The notes under the pieces are model-generated. The model was not told where the DNA came from. It worked only from the letters and a program-made list of their open reading frames with translations, and made no database searches. From NCBI GenBank assembly GCA_964606695.1, contig CAZSHG010000004.1, forward strand, positions 1 through 64,000: a stretch of DNA of 64,000 nt, read 5' to 3'. Shown here piece by piece: positions 60,779-64,000 of this stretch. Source of the stretch: CAZSHG01 sp964606695 [NCBI: uncultured bacterium] (lineage in GTDB: Bacteria > UBP14 > UBA6098). The first letter of the stretch is position 1, and each line of letters starts with the position of its first letter. A program made the position numbers and the translations under genes.

Positions 60779-61552
60779 CTAACGTTTCTTCTTGAGATCG
60801 CCCTTGCCCTTTTGAGTAATTCTGAAAGAGCCTTTTTCCGGGCTTTCTATTTTACCGAGTTTGGCCAGAAGATTAGTGTAAATGAGGAATCTCTTCCTTG
60901 TTTTCGGATTTAACGAGCCGATTTCTTCCATGGTTTTGAAATACTCCTTCGCCTCGAAAGGACGTTCCAAAAACGCCGCGTATGCGAGGATTGTGTATGG
61001 CTCATTCAGTTTTTCCGAAAATTGTTCGAGATATTTCGCGAAATCTTCGGCTTTGGGGCCGGCTTCCTTCTTTTCCTCTTTCGGTTCGGGTTTGGGTTCA
61101 GGTTTTGGTTCTTCTTTAGGCTTAGGCTTTTCCGCGGGTTTGGGTTTTTCTTCTTTTTTAGCTTTTTCGGGTTTCTTTTTCGGTTCTTCATCGACCGGTT
61201 TAGGTTTGGGCTCTTCTTTCTTTTCGGGCGGTTTTTCTGCGACTGCCGGCTTCTTCTCTATCTTAGGTTTGGATAATTTTTCCGCCTTCTTTTTAACCGC
61301 TTCTCTTGCAGTCGGTTTCTTTTTTGGTTTTTTCTTGGTCTTCTTTTCCTCCTCAGCCTTTTTCGGTTTTGGCTTTGGCTTCGGTTTTTCCTCGGCCTTT
61401 ACTTCCGGTTCAGGCTTTTTCGCCGGGGCTTTTTTAACAGGTGATTTTTCCAGAAGAATACCGAGTAGTTTCTCGAGTTTCTCGGAAATATCGCCCTTTT
61501 CGATCTCGACTACAAGTTCGAGATCGCCGACTTTGACTTCTGCTCTTGACAT
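60779..61552 (-). CDS. Lys/Pro/Glu-rich linker protein with N- and C-terminal folded domains
   Basis: 257 residues from ATG 61552, chosen because GGAGG lies just before it; an ATG five codons upstream overlaps that site. The first 35 residues form a small beta/helix motif (AEVKVGDLELVVEIEKGDISEKLEKLLGIL). Residues about 40-175 are a low-complexity run of KPKP, EEKPKP and PEPKPEP repeats. The last 85 residues are folded and resemble a winged helix (TRKRFLIYTNLLAKLGKIESPEKGSFRITQKGKGDLKKK). It could be a periplasm-free scaffold or regulator; there is no signal peptide, so it is probably cytoplasmic. The family is not recognised. Confidence 0.7.
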   Translation of the reverse strand: MSRAEVKVGDLELVVEIEKGDISEKLEKLLGILLEKSPVKKAPAKKPEPEVKAEEKPKPKPKPKKAEEEKKTKKKPKKKPTAREAVKKKAEKLSKPKIEKKPAVAEKPPEKKEEPKPKPVDEEPKKKPEKAKKEEKPKPAEKPKPKEEPKPEPKPEPKEEKKEAGPKAEDFAKYLEQFSEKLNEPYTILAYAAFLERPFEAKEYFKTMEEIGSLNPKTRKRFLIYTNLLAKLGKIESPEKGSFRITQKGKGDLKKKR

Positions 61553-61577
61553 CTTTACCTCCGTCATGTTATTAATT

Positions 61578-64000
61578 TTACTTAATGATTACAATCGGTT
61601 TGTTAAGTCGCGTCTTCAATTCGACGCCTTCATTTCCAATGTATGTATATTCAAAACGGACCGCGTAGATACCGGCCCTGTTAACATTACCCTCGTCGTC
61701 TCTGCCATCCCACCAAACCGTGGGGCTTTTTCCCGACTGGAAAGAAGAATTGCGATGTAATTCTCTTACAGAGCGACCGTTTATATCATATATATTTATA
61801 TCCATACTGCCGTCGAAATTGGATTCCCATGTTATAGCCACGCGGTCATAGACGCCATCGCCGTTCGGAGAAAAGGGATTTGGAGAGAACCTGATGTTTC
61901 GCAAATTTCCAACAGTCTCTAATTCTCGCAAATCCACACCTACCGCCCAAAAACCGGTGCCCGGAAAAGCATCTCCAATAATAATATGGGAAATATCGTA
62001 ATAGATCCCCCCATAGGGCCTGGGGGATATATCCTCGCCGTATTCGCAAAGCACCAGACTATTGTCGTTCAGGCCGGATGTTCTCTCCCCAAGCCAATGG
62101 AATCGCATGACCAGCGGGGTATCTTCCTCTACCCCGCTAACTTCGATTTCCCTGCAAACTTCGGATAACATCGCTAATTCGCCATCGGGAGAAGAAATAT
62201 CGGGGTATTTTATCATCGCACAAACCTGTTCGCCTGTCGAGACATCTTCCCCGGCGACTTTTATCATGTCGCCCGTCGGGAAATCGAATAAGATTGTATC
62301 TGAGCTAAGGGGCATACAAACGACCAGGCTGTCCGCCGTATAAGGCGGACGTATCTCTCTGCCGGAATTATCGCTGTGAATCGCAAAGGGGTAATTCGGC
62401 ATGATAGTATCGCCGTCATCGGGGTGAATGGAACGGTTGAGGGCGGCGTCGAGGGCGGTGAAATAGAACTCCAGCAAGTCGGGTATTTCGGTATCCTCTA
62501 ATCTGCCTTCCACGGGGACATCGCCGAACCATGTGATTTCATCGTCGGATATACCCATCGCTACGCTATCCCAGGCCTGGGTAGTCCTGTAATGTAGCCA
62601 AGCTTTGTCCACGGCGATATCGTCCGTAATTTCGGCGCGAATCAATAGATGCCGTGTGCCGAAAAGGTGCGCCAGTTCGTGATCGATATCGAAGTCGATT
62701 ACCGGCGGAGAAATATCCTGAGCCCGATGGGCGGAAAGTTCGACCGGAGTCGAAATCGTATAATCGAGTTGTGTCTCCTGCGGATCCGCCGGTTCTTTCG
62801 GTTCATCCGTTCCCGGATCCAGACCGGCGCTGACTGCCATATCGATGACGTTTGGGTCGATGTCTCCCTCGGCACCGCCGCCGAAATTCCATTGGCTGGC
62901 GGTTCCGGCATTCACCCACCTAACACCGCCAACACCGTCGCCATCGTGCCCGACGGACAACACGATGAAATCCCAATACTCGAATTCATTCCAGTTCGCG
63001 TCGCCCATATGGTCGGTAAATGCGGATTTATCGATGCGAATCGAGATAATGTCCGTCACCGTGTCCGCCGTCATCTCGATGTCGGTTACATTTTGAGTAT
63101 AACCATCGAAAATGCTCTGTCCGTTGGACGAGAACATCCCGACCCACCATCCGTCGGCGGAAATCGCCCAATCCCAGTAATCCGTAGGAACAAAATTAGC
63201 AAATCGATTGGGTAACCCCTGGCTTGACCCGCCGCCGTGGGCATCGATATAAATATCGATCTTCTGCAAGTTCACCGGCGGATAATAGGGCGCCCAATCG
63301 ACCACAGAAGCCGGCGGCAAATCCCCCATCTCGATCTCGAATTCGATCTGCCCGGCTTCCTCGTAATCCTTGATGCGAACTTCGATAATATCGAAAGCGT
63401 CCTCGACGAAAACCGGTTCGGTGGGATATGTATAGGTTCCGGGACCATAATCGTCGCCCGTTTCGTCGCTCCACTCTCTGAGCACGGAAGCGGCCTCCAG
63501 ATATATCTCTATCTCCGTAGTATCAGGTTCTACAACGAATATCGATTCTACCGTCGTGGCTGAATAATCCGGCGAATATGGATATGCGGTTACGTTCCAA
63601 TAGGTCTCCTCCAGATGATCGATGACGAAATTACCGCCGCTATCTGTGACGGCAGACATCGTGTATTCGCCCGAATCGGACGGATTGGTGAAGACGGCTC
63701 GCAGGGAACACTCTACCGTCGGGATTACGTTCCCGCTTATCGCGCCGGAGAAGGGTTCGAGAGTAACATCCAGTGTGTCGTTCGGCGGTTCGGTAACCGG
63801 AACGCCGTTTAGATATCCGCCTCGATAACCGGCGGCTTCCACGATTAAATAACTTATCGTATCGCCAACTGCGTATCCGTAAATCTCCCAGCTACCATCA
63901 TCGGGAGAGGATTGAACTACCGACCCCTCGTGTGGCGACAGCGTAGCGATCGGAAAAGGCGGCGCATCGACATCGGAGAAATGAACCGTCCCGGCGATAT
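61578..64000 (-). CDS. Large secreted protein with carboxypeptidase-regulatory-like, glucodextranase C-like and FlgD-like domains, 5' partial
   Basis: The frame stays open from 63842 through the window end, so the gene is cut at its 5' side. The part seen begins with carboxypeptidase-regulatory-like beta sandwiches (AVGDTISYLIVEAAGYRGGYLNG; GNFVIDHLEETYWNVTAYPY). A DOMON/glucodextranase C-terminal binding-module-like domain follows (DIIEVRIKDYEEAGQIEFEIEMG, KIDIYIDAHGGGSSQGL, WNEFEYWDFIVLSVGHDGDGVGGVRWVN). Then come Ig-like domains and a C-terminal sorting domain (RFSPNPFSPNGDGVYDRVAI, NIYDINGRSVRELHRN, VWWDGRDDEGNVNRAGIYAV). The glucan-module resemblance fits the CBM48 proteins downstream. 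Probably an exported surface glycan-binding protein. Confidence 0.8.
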   Translation of the reverse strand, partial: IAGTVHFSDVDAPPFPIATLSPHEGSVVQSSPDDGSWEIYGYAVGDTISYLIVEAAGYRGGYLNGVPVTEPPNDTLDVTLEPFSGAISGNVIPTVECSLRAVFTNPSDSGEYTMSAVTDSGGNFVIDHLEETYWNVTAYPYSPDYSATTVESIFVVEPDTTEIEIYLEAASVLREWSDETGDDYGPGTYTYPTEPVFVEDAFDIIEVRIKDYEEAGQIEFEIEMGDLPPASVVDWAPYYPPVNLQKIDIYIDAHGGGSSQGLPNRFANFVPTDYWDWAISADGWWVGMFSSNGQSIFDGYTQNVTDIEMTADTVTDIISIRIDKSAFTDHMGDANWNEFEYWDFIVLSVGHDGDGVGGVRWVNAGTASQWNFGGGAEGDIDPNVIDMAVSAGLDPGTDEPKEPADPQETQLDYTISTPVELSAHRAQDISPPVIDFDIDHELAHLFGTRHLLIRAEITDDIAVDKAWLHYRTTQAWDSVAMGISDDEITWFGDVPVEGRLEDTEIPDLLEFYFTALDAALNRSIHPDDGDTIMPNYPFAIHSDNSGREIRPPYTADSLVVCMPLSSDTILFDFPTGDMIKVAGEDVSTGEQVCAMIKYPDISSPDGELAMLSEVCREIEVSGVEEDTPLVMRFHWLGERTSGLNDNSLVLCEYGEDISPRPYGGIYYDISHIIIGDAFPGTGFWAVGVDLRELETVGNLRNIRFSPNPFSPNGDGVYDRVAITWESNFDGSMDINIYDINGRSVRELHRNSSFQSGKSPTVWWDGRDDEGNVNRAGIYAVRFEYTYIGNEGVELKTRLNKPIVIIK

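Noticed and set aside
61022-61276. Plus-strand Phe/Gly-rich ORFs opposite the Lys/Pro/Glu-rich gene
   Set aside because: They are the complement of the KPKP/EEK repeats; low complexity on one strand creates an open frame on the other.

Overview
The window is bacterial DNA of roughly even base composition from a Gram-negative organism. It carries LPS-making and LPS-export genes (kdsC, an LpxL-type acyltransferase, lptC, lptB), bamA, lipoproteins and many outer-membrane beta-barrels. Several features point to the FCB superphylum or a neighbouring uncultured phylum (Zixibacteria, Cloacimonadota or WOR-3 type; this is inference, no marker tree was possible): large secreted proteins ending in FlgD-like or type IX-like sorting domains, two PorV/PorQ-like barrels, a Bacteroidetes-type AMP nucleosidase, and HPr kinase in place of ptsN beside rpoN-hpf. 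I found no rRNA, tRNA, CRISPR array, insertion sequence, prophage or plasmid gene. Both window edges cut genes.

Layout. 1-4659: alpha-2-macroglobulin (5' cut) with its usual partner pbpC. 4716-11270: a compact envelope and regulation operon kdsC-lpxL-lptC-lptB-rpoN-lipA-hpf-hprK, mostly joined by 4-nt overlaps; it resembles the enterobacterial kdsC-lptCAB-rpoN-hpf-ptsN order but lacks lptA and has lipA inserted. 11310-15410: four secreted proteins of unknown function, ending in a strong terminator. 15640-23661 (minus): rplU-bamA-nfeD-radical SAM (TIGR03960/DUF2344)-rsmB. 23846-27462 (minus): a methyltransferase, endonuclease IV, a TM/coiled-coil protein, about 800 bp without a confident gene that holds an exact 21-bp tandem periodicity, a single-domain EamA transporter and a small conserved-looking protein. 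27742-35349: three secreted proteins, two very large with C-terminal sorting domains. 35475-42943: a membrane protein, two type IV pilin genes, gcvT, comB-like and ttcA-like genes, a TMTC-like membrane glycosyltransferase with TPRs, and prepilin peptidase pilD. 42929-46880 (minus): a lipoprotein, an M23 peptidase, a PorV-like barrel and a small barrel. 46993-52882 (minus): a tandem pair of BNR/sialidase-like secreted proteins, the downstream copy lacking the sorting domain. 52970-64000 (minus): a long envelope gene series with tandem CBM48 domains, barrels, AMP nucleosidase, lipoproteins, a Lys/Pro/Glu-rich protein and a large secreted protein cut by the window end.

The most interesting signal is regulatory. 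Both pilin genes, transcribed in opposite directions about 3 kb apart, have the same palindrome (core GCATTTTGCAAAATGC) about 90-130 bp upstream of a sequence fitting a sigma-54 -24/-12 promoter. A third, near-consensus sigma-54 promoter precedes the PorV-like/M23/lipoprotein operon. The sigma-54 gene itself is in the window. This suggests an RpoN-driven surface regulon with an enhancer-binding protein encoded elsewhere. Other leads are the 21-bp/heptad repeat at 26.4 kb, a 76-nt imperfect hairpin at 46.3 kb, promoter-start codon spacings that imply leaderless mRNAs, a probable pilin glycosylation gene, and a BamA without its terminal aromatic residue.
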